This document shows positions 1-13,199 of a stretch of DNA of 64,000 bases, in pieces. A program made the translations under genes and the position numbers. Location of the stretch: contig NC_083382.1 of the NCBI RefSeq assembly GCF_031755915.1, positions 2,976,001 through 3,040,000 on the forward strand, in the 5' to 3' direction. The number at the start of each line of letters is the position of its first letter. The first letter of the stretch is position 1. Below the pieces are notes generated by a model that was not told the DNA's origin, ran no database searches, and saw nothing but the letters and a program-made list of their open reading frames with translations. Origin of the DNA: Ziziphus jujuba. Lineage: Eukaryota > Streptophyta > Magnoliopsida > Rosales > Rhamnaceae.

Positions 1-995
1 ATGCATATATCCTTATATAGATATATATATACACCGAATGCCAAACTAAGTTGTTGTTCATCAAGTTAATTCCCTACATGGTACTGTTGGATATATTTTT
101 TACAATAATTTGACGGTATTAGGCCTTTTTTTTCTTTTTTCTTTTTTTTTTTTTGTTAAATACTATCTGCTACCAGCAATGATGCAAAATATATATGGAA
201 TCTATTTATCATCGATGGGATCTATATTTTATGTGATAATTTAATTATGTTATATTAAAATATTTATTTTTCATATTAAATATTTTTAATATAGTTTTAA
301 TAATTATCAATAATTATTAAATTTTAATTAAAATATTTAATTTTATTTTTTTTTTTTAAATTTTAAAAATAGATTCTTTACTTATGATCATTAAAAATGA
401 ATAGCATTTTTCTTTTTCGGATTAGTAAATAAAAGTAAAAAATTGAATGCCCGTAGTTAATAATAGCCACAAACAAGGGTCCCAACGAAGGCTTTTTTTT
501 TTTTTTCCAATTATTTTTTATTTGTTTTAGACATGTTTTAGGCATCGGAGATGTACATATTCTACAGGCCTTGTCGGGTCCCCTTGTAAAGTCTTTGTTA
601 AAAGAAAAAATATCTTTTACTTTTCTCTCTCTAATGATTTCAGACTTTAATTTGGGGATAATTTTATTTTATTTTCGACTCACTTTATTTATTTTTAATT
701 ATTCCTTTGTGTTTTAGCTTCTGGCATAGCAAAGTTAGGCTGTCCTTTATTTTTTTTCAATTTATAATGTCCAATTCAAGATGTAATTGATAGCTATAAT
801 TTCGGTCTGGATAAAAAAGAGGTATAAAAAGCCACTTGAATTGTACAAGTATAAATATTAGCATTCATCCTATATTGGAAAAGCATAAGATTCGTGGGTG
901 GTTCATTTTATAATTTTATATAAATTAAAGCCCTTTTTACACTCTGAAATCTTTTTTGGTTTTTTATGCAAATTTTTTAATGTGAGGAGGTGAAC
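1..995. other. AT-rich flank without a gene
   Basis: I see no coding region here. The stretch at about 60-130 resembles the DNA 180-250 bases upstream of the jasmonate-induced-protein gene at 35498: a CCCTACATGGTACTGTTGGA-like string followed by a TTTTTACAAT stretch. About 560-605 resembles the 'TTGT(C/G)GGTC..TGTCCC..AGTCTTTGT' word of the X-Y module found in the other spacers. The segment may therefore be the promoter-side flank of another cluster member lying left of the window. This is inference from short, diverged matches. Confidence 0.4.
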
Positions 996-3900
996 TGTTA
1001 TGATCCGTCCAAAATTTCTCATCGAAACCCTAAATAAGCCCTGATCCTAGAAAAACCCTACCAGACCTTCCAATGGAAAATCCCGCAGAACCTCCCCTAA
1101 GGGTTGCACTGAAAACACACTTATATAAACACCACCTTATTCCTCCCATCTTACTATAATTTATTTCCACAAATTTACAGTATTCCAAAATAATAACGGG
1201 GAATCAATATATGATTAAATAAATATGTGTCCAATCAGTATTCAGAGCATTAAACAAATAAATATGAAATTAATACAATGACAGATGAAGAGGAAAAAAG
1301 AAAGAAATGCTTCTTGGACTTTCGGCAATGAACTGAAACATCGGGTTTGCCCCGGACGATCAACGTCTCCCAATCCTTATACCTAGGGGAACGGAATTTA
1401 GAAATATGAGATGCTAATCATCTCAGTGAGTAACGCAGTCTAATATACAATTATAATAGTAATAATAATTATAGTACACTTGACTAATCAAGAATAAATA
1501 AATAATAATTAATTAAAAATAATATTTTCTCTCAAACCCCTCGCCATTCACTCCGTTGGAAAGGTTTCCCTTTTAAAACATTTTCGCAAAACTCAATCTT
1601 TTATGCCCCAAAAATCAAGGAATAACTAATCTAATAAATAATTAAATAATCCAAATTTATAATGAAACAAATTGAAATAAAAATAACTTTTAACAATTAC
1701 TAAATAATTAATGCATGTCATAACAATTAATACCGAAACATCTCACATTAAAACAATTCTTGAAATAATTAAATAATTAAAATAAATCAATTTATTGAAT
1801 AATTAAGCAAAGGAAAAAAAATTAAATAAAATTAAAACCTCCTTTTGAAATAATTAATAAAAAACAACATTAAATATATATTCATAATTTGAATAAAATT
1901 TTAAAATATTTATTTTGAAATTCATGTTCCGAAAACCACTTAATGCACCCACTATATATTAGTGACGCCAACGGTACCCAGCGTCCCGAGGTATCGCTAG
2001 ACAGAAGGTTAAAAAGAGAAACCGGCATACGGTCGCATGGCGTCCCACCACGCCGCTGCTAACAGGCGTCCCGGCCATGGAAGGGTGGCCTACCCTCATT
2101 CGATTGCAACCACAGGACAACCCCATAAATCACCTGCGCGCTACTCACACCCATCTGCGCGCTAATCATATCCATGTGCGCACTAATCACATCCATATAC
2201 ACAGAACACCAGTACGTGTATGGTGCATCTAAAAATCATAAAATCAATATTTTTCAAAATCTCAAAATTCCATAAGGTTTATTCTATCCAATTAAACCTG
2301 TAAATTTTTCACAATTCCTTTATAAATCATCGTCATAAATCCATCACACAATTTCCATCAATTTCAAATCCATCAACTTTCAAATGCATCAATTTAAATA
2401 TCCAAATTTTCCAATGGCATAAATATTTTTGAAACATAATAAATTAAATCTATTCAAAAACCAATTTGAATCAAAAATATGAATACCATATAAATTCCAT
2501 ATATAATTAATTCATATAATTGTGCACAATAATTGAATAATAACCATAGCAATAATTAAAATAAATCAAAACCACAATTTCTTTAAATTCCCAAATATAT
2601 TCTTTTGGCACCAAAATATATATTAAAAAAATTATAAATTGGCAATACAATTCTAAATAGAAATTCTCATAATATTGAACACATAAACATATTTTTGAAA
2701 ATATTCAATTATGAATTATTCCAACAAATTAATTTAATAATTAATAATTTCAATTTCAATTTCATAAAATTCTTTAAATCAAAATATTTATTAATATATA
2801 AATATTTTGATTCACTCAATTGTTCCACATAAATCCACTAAATATTTGACACATAAAATAAAATTTTCAAATATTCAATTCACACAAAATATTTACAAAT
2901 TTAATTTCCGAAATTAATTTGAAGGTGGGTCACTCATCTTGAGCATGCAATTAATCCAAGATCCTCCATGTGATCAATTTCACGACGTACACGTGCTCCT
3001 AGAACAACAATACTACACATCTCAAATAAATTAATATTTTATTCGAATAAATAATACCCGGTACCCAGGGGGACTAACACAGACGTTAACCAAAATTGAC
3101 GAGTAATATACCGAATCGAAGCTTATGGAATAAAGATTGCATTACCGGCCTCCATTGACCCTGATTCCGCCAGTGGTGGTCGGAATTTGCCTAGGAACGA
3201 ACTTTACCTCCTCATAACTTGCGAACCACTTTGAATTTAAACAAATGGAGACCATATTTGAACTCAGAGGACCCAAAATAGGGGAAAAAAGGTGGCAAAT
3301 CGGACTGGGTTGGCCAGAAACAGCAAGAATCGCCCGAAAAACAAAATGAGCCGCCGCCGACGTCAATCGCCAATTTGGGCGCGTCGCTGGTCGGCAGGCC
3401 GCCAAACTTGGCGCCTAAGCTCGCCGACGGCTGGGCTTCACCGGTGGCCGGCGCGTGTGGCCGTTCGGTGGTCGGAATTTAAGAAACGGCAAGGACCTGA
3501 GAGGGAGAAAAGGGAAGGAAAGGAAGGAGGAAGAAGAAGAAGAAAGAATTCAGGGGGGCTGGGTGATTTCCCTACGTGGGAGAAGGAAAAAAAAAGAAAA
3601 AGAAATAAAAAGGAAATAATAATAAAATAATATTATTGTATAAAATAATAATAAAATAATATGGTATTTAACCATAGTTGACATGTGGCATCTCACCATT
3701 ATGACACATGGCACCTTTTATTAAGTCACACATGGCATACTATTTACATATTTAAAAATAATATTAAAATATTACAGTATTCGGAAAAGTTTGCATGTCC
3801 ATAACTTTTTAACCAGATGTCCAATTTAAGCGTGCCACTAGTCTATGAACTCGTATCGACGAGTACTTCACAACCATGCATGAGTCAAAGCTCAACTTTG

Positions 3901-4161
3901 CATGAGCAAAAAGTCAACTCCGACACCCCTTTGACAGTTTGGACCTCAACTTGTTTTGCTTATAACTTTCAAACCGTAGTTCCGTTTTCAATGTGCTACT
4001 AGTCTATGGACTCGTGACAATGTGTACTTTTTAATGGTACATCGGTCATGTGAAATTCCATCATAAGCAAAAATTCAACATTTGACCTCTTATCGGTCAA
4101 ACCCGGTCAACCTTGGTCAAATTTGAAAAATTTTCGGTGTACTTCGGGACGGTATGTTACT
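996..4161 (-). mobile_element. Solo LTR of a Ty3/gypsy (Tekay/Del-like) retrotransposon
   Basis: Read on the minus strand, this block starts with GTAACATACCGTCCCGAAG and ends with GGACGGATCATAACA, close to the TG..CA borders of the long LTRs in the Tekay/Del group. It is the same family as the LTR at 14228-17081. Both share the (C/T)CGTCC(C)/CCCGTACC start, the 'GACGAG..CTAGTAGCACA' segment, and a 3' block with CACTCACTGAGAT followed by TCGTTCCCCTAGG. No internal domain, primer-binding site or second LTR adjoins it, so it looks like a solo LTR. Borders are good to a few bases. I could not find a target-site duplication. The open frames at 3142-3630 lie inside the LTR and are not genes. Confidence 0.75.
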
Positions 4162-5451
4162 TATATAATCAATTGTATAGTCATATGACATAATAAATAT
4201 CAATAGTGATACATAATATATATTTTTTAGCGTAAATATAACAATGGTAGCCTCTATTTTTTTTTATTTTCTCAATACTATATTTTTGCTAAAAAAAAAA
4301 AATCAATACAATCTCTCACATGTTGCTTTCATTTTAATATAGCATTAATTTTTAAAATTGTTTCTCATAGAGTCAGAATTTGATCCATTTACCCATAGAG
4401 TTAGAATTTGATCCACTTACTCTCTCTTTCAATATTTTTTTCTAATTTATAAGAACTTTAAAAAAAAAAATAGAACAAAAAAGAAAAAGACAAATACACA
4501 CACAAACATGTATACAAACTTCTTCTAAAATTGTTAAATTTTTAAAATACTAGTGCTAAAATCGTTCTGTCTCCAATTTATAGAGAAAAAGTTATATGTA
4601 ATAATTACTCTCCAATTTATAGAGAAAAAGTTATATATAATAATTATTTTTGCCTCAAGTACAACTTCACGAGTTAAATTTATCTATATTTAATGCATTT
4701 GAAACAATTTCTTTCTTATAAAAAATTAGTTTGATCATATTATTTTTATCCATTAATGTTCGTTATTCTTTATTTGTAAGAATGGATAAAAGAATTTCAT
4801 TAAATAAAAGATGAATTGGTTAAATTTTAACGAGTTTAAAAAATAGTATTGTATTAAAATGTAAGTGACTTGCGAAAGGTTGTTATAATATTCTTTATAA
4901 TAAAAATGTAGTTTTGAAAAATAGTAAAATATGGAAGGCTATAGTGATATTTAACCCTCTCTTCTTTCTTCTTTTCTTTTCTTTTTATTTTTTCTTTTTT
5001 TAATTTCCCCATGCACTAGTCTTTAAGAGAATCCTAAAACTTTTAGCTTTCAATTGGGCTCGATAAAATGAAGATTTACCAAAATCCCAAACAACGTTCA
5101 TTTAGAAGTTATTTTTGTTTTTTGTTTGTTGGAATGTTTTATCAAAGTAATAATATTCCATAATAGTCGATACGATAATCAAGCTTATGGGTCACACCAA
5201 ATCATTATTAATTATTAACTCTCATCAAATCAAACAAAGCATCTTATTTGCTACAAAGCTTATAAAATTACCCAACAAACACTTGAAGGATAATAAAAGA
5301 GAAAAATTAACACACATGGACAAGTAAGCTAGTCCATATGGATAGGCATATATGGAAGCACCGTCCTTAATTATCACACTCGACAACCATTAAAGTACAA
5401 CATAGATAGAGGGCCTTCCTTGCACTTGCACCTGCACTTGCATCGTACTAA
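4162..5451. other. Intergenic, short tandem duplications
   Basis: No gene is seen. Two small tandem duplications are visible: a roughly 27-base unit around 4370-4425 (AGAGT(C/T)AGAATTTGATCCA twice) and a roughly 45-base unit around 4573-4650 (CCAATTTATAGAGAAAAAGT twice). Several long A/T and T/C runs follow. The last 150 bases before 5451 are the 3' UTR side of the minus-strand gene and include a TGCACTTGCACCTGCACTTG repeat that recurs beside the paralogue at 34650. Confidence 0.6.
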
Positions 5452-6181
5452 TTATTTAGTGACACCATCCAAGGTCATTATTCCAACATACTCAGGAGAA
5501 GTGCCTTCTCCAATTGTCACAATTGAGTAGCATCCATTCCAAGAGTCTTCATGTTTAGTGGATTGATTTTCCAGCAAACCTTTAATATAGTCCCAGTGAT
5601 CAGTTTCATAATGGCGAGCTTCACGGATTTCAGTATAAGCCTACAAAATAAACAAACAATTAATAAAAACAAGTCAGATTCATATTTGATGGCATAATAA
5701 TAAAATTTCAGGAGCAGCTAGGCTATAGTACTATACTTACATGATTATCACCAACATAGGGAATGCCCCAAGAAAGCAACCAGTCACAGAGATAAGCGTC
5801 GCCGTTGTAGCCGCGGTAGATGACGGCGGATTCCGAACCAGCAAACCATGAAGGGTGGACATGGAGAAAAGCACCCCACTGCCCATTTTGAATCTTGGCA
5901 GGGTATGGGGATTCATAAACATGGCCATGCCAGTCATTTTTGCCGGCGTATGTTAAAGTATCTCCGGTAGCATTGAAAATCATGCAAAGTGCAGAGATTC
6001 CATTGCCATACCTTTCCTTAAGGTTGTTCACAAAGGTTTTTGCATTGGCGTCCCTCCCCTTAGAGTTCATGTTTAGGAAAGCCACTTCAGCTCTGTCTTT
6101 GCGCGTTATGTCGGTCTTCTCTGGATAAAGTATTTTTACATCCTCATCAGTGATGGGGTCTCCAAACACATTGCCTGCCAT
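5452..6181 (-). CDS. 23 kDa jasmonate-induced protein-like, copy 1
   Basis: This is a two-exon gene. Exon 1 is 6181-5741 (147 codons) and ends in a CAT|GTAAGT donor. Exon 2 is 5640-5452 (62 codons plus TAA) after a TTTGTAG acceptor, for about 209 residues. I chose the MAGNVFGDP start because both paralogues begin there; an upstream in-frame ATG at 6232 is unlikely. The family match rests on the NATGDTL, DWHGH, SPYPAKIQNGQWGAFLHVHP and SAVIYRG blocks in exon 1 and EGTSPEYVGI near the C-terminus, as in barley JIP-23. No signal peptide or membrane segment is visible, so it is probably cytosolic. The biochemical role of the family is unknown; members are induced by jasmonate and stress. It is about 91% identical by eye to the copy at 34642-35498 over exon 1. 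All exon borders look intact, so it is probably functional. Confidence 0.9.
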
Positions 6182-6286
6182 ATTAATCAAACTAGCTAGT
6201 AAGCAATTCAATGATCTCCTTGTAATTTGCAAAGCTAGTTTGAAGTTTTAAGTGGTGTTGCTCTTTCATGGTTTATGATAACACAT

Positions 6287-6295
6287 ATTTATATA
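6287..6295 (-). promoter_or_regulatory. TATA box of jasmonate-induced copy 1
   Basis: On the minus strand this reads TATATAAAT, about 106 bases before the ATG. Matching TATA strings lie 107 and 114 bases before the ATGs of the other two copies, which supports a conserved core promoter. Confidence 0.55.
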
Positions 6296-6546
6296 CATAC
6301 GCCCCTCCATGCCTAATTCCCCATGTGTTTGTTGGAAATATATAGTTTTTATGATAAAATGATTAATTAATTGCTGGCTGTTTAATAAATCATACTGACA
6401 TTTTGTCAAAAACTGAATATATACTAGTTAATCTTCATACTGATTTTGCCATCCATCTTGGAGAAGTCGGCCCGTAAGGCCTATTAAAACTTCCATTTTT
6501 TTTATTTTAAAGAATTATACTTATGTTTTGTAACTCTAGCATACAC

Positions 6547-6880
6547 TGTGAGATCTCACATCGGTTGGAAAGGAGAACGAAACATGCTTTATAAGCGTGT
6601 AGATACATTTCCCTTATGACACATTTTAAACTCGTGCAGACAGGTTCTAAAGCGGATAATATCACAAGCAGGTGGACTGGGCTGTTACAATTGCTATTAG
6701 AGTAATTATCCGGATTGATGTGCCTCGCTGGCTCTCAAAAGAGGTGGATTGTAAGATTCCACCTCGGTTATAACATATCTTATAAGGGTGTGGATACATT
6801 TCCCTTATGACATGTTTTAAACTTGTGCAGATGGAACCCAAAACGAATAATATCACATGTGGATGGGTTGGGATGTTACA
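6547..6880 (+). mobile_element. Complete TRIM (miniature LTR) retrotransposon
   Basis: Two related terminal repeats, 6547-6689 (143 bases) and 6750-6880 (131 bases), each begin TGT(G/A)AGAT and end TGTTACA. They share the words CTTATAAG.GTGT and ACATTTCCCTTATGACA. Between them lie only 60 bases. These start with ATTGCTATTAGAG, a mutated form of the tRNA-Met primer-binding site TTGGTATCAGAG, and end with the purine-rich AAAAGAGGTGGA, a polypurine tract. Flanking 5-mers TACAC and TGCAC fit a 5-base target duplication with one change. The repeat belongs to the widespread 'CACATCGGTTGGA' TRIM class of dicots. It lies about 365 bases upstream of the gene at 5452-6181. Confidence 0.8.
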
Positions 6881-7905
6881 TGCACTCTCTATATAAAACT
6901 TTCAATATATTTATTTATCACATTTACAATTTTCATTGCACAATAATACTTTTATTTAATTTCATATTTTATATATATATATAAAAATAAAAAACACTTT
7001 ATTGTAATTGGATATTATTATAATAAAGAGTAATTATTTATTGAAAAATGAAAAGTAAAAAGTAGTGATAAATAGTGGTGCTATAATTGGATAAAAAATC
7101 CACTTTTTATTTTGTTAGATTCTTTAAAAGAAAAAGCATCTTTGAAGATGCTCTAAAACTTGATCTGGAAACAAAAAATATAGAGATAATAATACTGTAG
7201 TTCTATTTGGATTTAATGAAGTTGCATTTTGGGCATTCAAATTTATTGTATTTCCAATTTTGGTTCTTAATTTTTAACTTTTTAAATTTTGGTTTTGGAT
7301 TTCTTAGCTAAACGGTGATTAATGGTTTCATGATATTTATACCAATATTAAAATAAAATTGTTGCAATTTATGCTCTATAGTCTTAATTTATTGCAATTT
7401 AGATCAATCTATTTTTTGTTAATTGCCGTTTGTCGAAAAACAAACAATTGATTCAAAATGAAATAAATTTAAATTACAATATTTTAAATTTAAAACCTGA
7501 ATATGCAACTTAAATTAGGATGTTTTAACAGCACAGAAACTTCATGTTTTGTTGTTTAATGACACTTGGCCAATTAACCTCAAATATTAAAACCAACCTG
7601 ATTTCCGTATATGCTCAAAACGCATCGTATACGGCAAAGGTTGTTAGCTAGCTTTTGAATTTATTTATTTTTTCCCCGTTAAAGGACATACAGTTAGATT
7701 GCTTTAAGGCTGTTGAGAAGGCTGAGACATTTTTTGGAAATAATTTATGGAAATTGATAGGGCTGTGTGGCTGTTAAGTAGATCTTGTCTTTTGTGTAAA
7801 TTAATTTGGCATGATTTTTGTTGTTAATATAATACTAGTTTAGCTCCTGGCATGCATTTCGTGTTTGTACAAGTTTTTGTTTCCAATTCTTGTGATATGA
7901 TATCA
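6881..7905. other. Intergenic, possible MITE remnant
   Basis: There is no gene. The segment 6881-7160 is AT-rich and ends GAAGATGCTCTA, like the border of 'GAGCATC' MITEs. The matching left border is not clear because the TRIM sits there. About 7205-7500 has TTGCAATTTA.. strings similar to 32640-33340. Confidence 0.35.
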
Positions 7906-8440
7906 CTTTATTTAAAAGGTGCTTAAAAAGTGAGAAAAAGAAGAGTAAAAAAGAAAAAAAAGAAATTAAGAAGGAAAAAAAAAAAAAAGAAAAAAACTAG
8001 ACCAGGTCTCTGATTCCAACTGGGAAGAGAACTCATGAGTACTGTCATTTAGGCCACCTTTATTTAAAAGGTGCTTAAAAAGTGAGTAAAAAGAAGAGTT
8101 AAAAAAAAAAAAAAAAAAGCCCAAGTCTCTGTTTCCAACAGGGAAGAGAACTAAATGAGTACTGTCTTTTGGGCCACAGCCTACTATGGATCTCTTCACT
8201 CATTAACAAACTAAGAACAAAAAAAGTAAGTGCATTTTATATGACACCACATTTTGTCGCTTTTTGTTCTTTTTTCAAGTCTTTGTAAAAAATTGACAAG
8301 ATACGTTGTCTTTATTTTTCTATTTCCATTTTCTGTGATATGATTTCACTTTATTTAAAAAGCACTGATGAGGAAATCAAATAAACTAGTCCGTTCTCCC
8401 ATCCCCATGCGGAATGACGACAACTAATGAGTACTATAAT
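7906..8440. repeat. Tandem copies of a 110-150-base repeat
   Basis: The sequence CTTTATTTAAAAGGTGCTTA starts at 7906 and again at 8058. Each is followed by an A-rich tract, then GTCTCTG.TTCCAAC.GGGAAG and ATGAGTACTGTC. A weaker third copy spans 8340-8440. Related copies occur at about 19270-19380 and 19550-19670, so the unit is dispersed as well as tandem. Its class is unknown. The A-rich tract and short length would suit a SINE-like element, but I see no clear polymerase III boxes. Confidence 0.6.
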
Positions 8441-10499
8441 AAATGCTATTTTATTAGTTAAATTTTTGACGAAAATAGCAATTCAATTAAAATGATATAA
8501 GTTCAAAATTTATCAATTGTATTTAAAACTTAAAAATATATATATAAAAATAAGTTAAAAAAGTTTTAAAATGTAATTTTATTATGTATATTAAACTATA
8601 TTTAACACTTTTTAAATCCCATTCATGATTAACTTTTTTTACTTTTAAAATATCAATTATTTTTTTAATAAATTATCTAATTTATAAATTATTTAAATTT
8701 TTTAATATTATATATGATTCGAATTTATATTTTTATAAATATAAATAAAAATATTTAATTATTAAAATTATCTATTTCGTAAACTACTTTGATAAATTAA
8801 ATTTTTTCCATGAGTCAATTCACTTATTAAAAAATAAATAAATAAATAATAATAAAAATAAAAATAACTGCTAGGGCCATATAGGAAAATGGGAATTAAA
8901 AAAACCTTTATCATTAAAAAGAAAAAAATACGGTTATAACTTAATTGTAAACCAAAATTTTTAGGTTGGCCTTTCAGAAATTTTTTTTTTTCTTTCTCCG
9001 TGCTGATGTAGGAATAAAGATAAGTAATATTGATTTAAAATATTTTATGTTCATATTTAATTCAGAGATATTTTAATTTTGGTAATTTTATTTATTTATT
9101 AAGTATTTTTCTAGTATGGAAATGAGTTCTTAGAAATTAGGGGGAAAAAAACAAAAAATAAAAAAAAGAACAAAAAAGTATAGAAATGAAGAAAACGTGG
9201 TCAAATAAAGTGTAAATTGATTAAATTCTAACTTTATGTATGAGAAATATAAAAAAACAGTGCTATATTGAAATAAAAATAAAATGTGAAAGTGTTGTAT
9301 TGATATTTATTTTACAAAAAAAATATTGTATTGAAAAAATATCAAAATACAAGGGGATATAACATATTTACCCTTAAATTCTTTGATATGAAATTTATGG
9401 TATTCTACCAATTACAATAAAATTTATTTATAGCCATATTGTTTAGACTAAACTAATTTTGTAACTATAAGGAGATTATAATTTAGAGGAGATGCAGCTA
9501 AAAATTTTATTATCTAACTATCCCATGTAATTCTCAATTAATCAAGCTATGCGTTTCTTTATTAAGAGAGAATCTGCAAATAGTTTAATTTAATATTTAA
9601 TATAATCTTGAGAAATTAGAAATATTTTGATTTCAATAAGAAGATATCCTTGTTGGCAATTTATTATATATCAACAAGTTCATAGATGTTGTAAAAACTC
9701 TAAAAAAAATAAATTAATATTCCAAACAATTTTATATAAATATTTTATGTCATGCTAATGTAACATATCATATATTTTTTGCAATATATAGATAATTATT
9801 ATTATGTGTAGATAAAGTTTGTTAGGACGGAACTTTAAAAATTTATAATTTATTATAATATAAAATTTATTTTTATTTATAACTAATTCACGTTGGGATC
9901 ATAATTTTTTATAGTTAAATAAAGTTTATTTTATTATAGAATATTATTATAAAGAGGTTTTGCTGTATTAATAAATTTGAATATTTCTATCAGTGTTTTG
10001 TCACCTTTGCTTTCATTATTATTAGTTCTTATTATGATAATTTCTGCTTCATGTTTTCAAACTTGACTCTAGTTTTCTTCCAAAAGTAGCCATAAAAGCA
10101 TCCATAATAGAAATATCAATTTTGAAAATTAACATGTCTTATAATAATATAGATATTATTTTTAAAAAAATATTTTTAATTAATCACAATGTTTAAAATA
10201 AATATTAAAATGAGATACTCTAAATATTATCTAAATAAATTTCAAATTGTGGAGGTTGATATTATACGGCCTTTTTTTTTTTTGGTTAAGAGTAAAATTA
10301 TCTTCGAAGTCAATTTTTTTCTTGAAAGAAAAAATATTAATAAAATATGTTATAAATTAATAGCTTTTTTACACAATATTACTAAATAATTTACGAATTA
10401 GATATATATTTAAACTCATAAATATTTATAATGTCAATTTTATACTATATAAATAATTATTTTATATTTATCATTGAAGATGTTTGGCTCTTTAAAATC
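8441..10499. other. Intergenic, very AT-rich
   Basis: I see no gene, transposon end or organised repeat here. The sequence is mostly A/T homopolymer-rich DNA. Confidence 0.6.
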
Positions 10500-10722
10500 T
10501 ACAACTTACAACTTGACCAATCCATCATTCTCATATATCAAAATCCAGTTTACTAATTTGTATGTATGCACGCCCCCTAAATCATGTACATATGCACATT
10601 GTTGGATTGTTTATTATTTTCGATTTAGGCAAATGTAAATTCATGATTCATGTGGTGAATGTGTTTCACATGATCACATCCCATTTTAGGGAGACTCAGC
10701 TGCTTGGATTATTTGGACATAA

Positions 10723-10753
<31 letters not shown>

Positions 10754-12040
10754 TTCGGTTGTTGAAATATGTAGTGTATAAGCTTTATTCGCTTTGTGGA
10801 TCTTTGTCCTTGATATATTATGGATCCTCTTCTTCTTTAAATATTACCAATTTTTTTCAAAATTTAATAACATATGTCAAATAGAAATTGTAAGGTCATA
10901 ATTCATTATTTCAACTTTTATATTAAATAAAAAAATTGAGTTGAGTTTTATTATTCTTTGGATTCTTCTCTATTAAATTATGTAAGAGCAAAAATGACAG
11001 TTGATTGTAATTATTTAATTTGAGGCTTTACAAAAGTTAAATATGTTGCTCGGCATTTTACAAAATAAAATATTCTTTGTTTTACTCGCTATAATTATGT
11101 CGGAACCAAAAAGTCAGTTATTTTGATTGCATAATTTTTTTATATTTAATTTGGGGATTTAGAAAAGTTAAATTAGCTTGGCATTTGAAAAAGAAAATAT
11201 TGTTTGATTGATTGTCGCTCATATATCAAAATCAATCCAATTTAATAATTATTGTATAAATGGGCGCCTCATCAATCATGTACATGGTCTATATGGCGAA
11301 CGTGGTTCACATTTTTTTTTTTTTTTTTAAATGTAGATAGTGGATAAGCTTTACTCGTTGTGGGTCTTTCTCGTTGGGATATGTGTCTCTCTTAATCCTA
11401 ATCCTTTCAAAATTTAGTGACATGTCTCAACTAGAAGTTGTATGGTCATCATTAATTCTCTCAAATTTTACATTAAAAATATTGAATTAAGTGTTAGAGT
11501 TTATTTAATATACAAGTAGAATTTTAACTTATAGAAATTTATATAATAAATTTTTTTAAACATAAATTTTATTAAAAAATTAATAAATATTTAATTGTAA
11601 ATAAAAAATTACATTAAATATTTATTAAGTTGTATTTAATTGTTTATTTGGTTTTTTTATAAATTAAAAAAATATTTTTTTAAAAAATACAAAATTTAAA
11701 TTTATCTAAAATAGATTAAAAAAATTATTTTTTAAATTATTAAGTTCTTGTTGATTTTTATCAAACATTTTTATTTTTTAACAAAAAAATTTTTTTGCAT
11801 TCAAGTAGAACTTTTAATCCCAAAAAAGACTATGCTAAACAGATACTTATTATTCTTTGGATTTTTTTGCCTTCAATTATGTAAGAACAAAAACCACAAT
11901 TGATTGTAATTAATTTATTTACAAATAATTTATTTTGAGGATTTACAGAAGTTAAACATGTCGCTTGGCATTTCACAAAATAAAATATTCTTTGATTCTG
12001 CTTTTTATAATTATGTAGGAACGAATTTGGCACTCACTCA
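10500..12040. repeat. Two copies of a composite cluster repeat (X-Y module)
   Basis: Block X holds ATCAAAATC, a CATGTACAT..TTGGATTG part and TAAGCTTTA(T/C)TCG, ending in a TTGAGTT-type string. Block Y holds TCTTAAATTATGTAAGAGCAAAAATGACA-type sequence, TTTACAAAAGTTAAA and TTGGCATTT. X and Y follow each other twice (about 10500-11217 and 11218-12040). Further copies are at 13200-13850 and 22630-23340, and shorter relatives lie near 30630, 31970, 35810, 37450 and 38340. Each module copy sits in a spacer of the two-family gene cluster. No protein is encoded. Confidence 0.6.
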
Positions 12041-13199
12041 ACATATTGATACTCACAAAGCTGTGATAATTTTTTTAATTTACTTTTAATCAGTTTTATT
12101 TAGGTGATATGATATCTATTAATATAAATATATTATTTGATAAATAAATTTGATAATAAAATATTAATTTAATATCTGTAATATTATTGCTTATTTATAT
12201 TATATTTTTTTGCTAGACAATTTAATGGCATTATCCAGACTCCTATATATGGAAATTCTCAATTCTTTCACATTCTCAATTCTAATTACCTAATGATCAA
12301 AAACAAAAAAATAGAATAAAAAATTTAAAATAAAATGCTACTTTATATATGCCAATGTCAGTTATGTGGTATCATGTATTTAGATTTATAGTATTTTTCA
12401 TTTAGACACATATAAATTCATTACTTAATATTTCACGCCCTTAAGCTTGTGGGAGGAATAATTACTTGGAAAATATTTTTTTAAGGTTGATTTCACTTTT
12501 ATAGTCTGTATTTTAGTTAAATTACATATCGAACTTTCAAATTTAAAATTTTTCAATACAAACTTTTAAATTATAATTTTAAAAAAGATAGATTTATAAA
12601 ACCCAAAGGAAGAAGGAAGAAAGATTAAAAACCATCTCCAACCTCATTAAACATTGTTATGAATCATTTATAGAAGATCTCCTCCAAAACAATAGCTAGT
12701 CTTTGACATGGAGCTCGTATGGTTTCAATTTTTGTTCAATCTTCCTTCACTTCTCTCTGGCAGAAGTTTTTTTCAATTGATACAATAGAGATCGAGTTTT
12801 TTTTTTTTTTTTTTTTTTAATATTTTAAAAAAAGTGTCCCATGCATTTTCGTCAATCTTCACTTAAACAATTTGGGGATCAATTTAAAGATTAGACTAAC
12901 GTGAAACAATTTATCAATTGGGAAGTCGAATCAGAATGTGAAATTTGAAAGTCCAACATAAAATCTAGTAAAAATATAGAATACTATAAAATTTATAGAA
13001 CATGATAGAGCTATATGTTTGTTGATTAGTTTATCTTGTTTTTGTGTACATTAATTTGGCATGCTTTTCGTTTTTAATAAAATAGTAATGCTAAAATTAC
13101 CGAATAATTATACTAAGGTGTATACCAATTGTTGTATATCAATATCTTATTAGTTAATATATTAGAATGTATTTGTAAATGCTTTTCGAGCTAAAATAT
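12041..13199. other. Intergenic, AT-rich
   Basis: I see no gene or transposon ends. A T22-24 tract lies near 12797. The segment ends where the next X-Y module begins. Confidence 0.6.

Noticed and set aside
3142..3630. Overlapping open frames of 87 and 112 codons on both strands
   Set aside because: They lie in the GC-richer part of the solo gypsy LTR. The matching part of the LTR at 14627-15022 also gives frames on both strands with different products.
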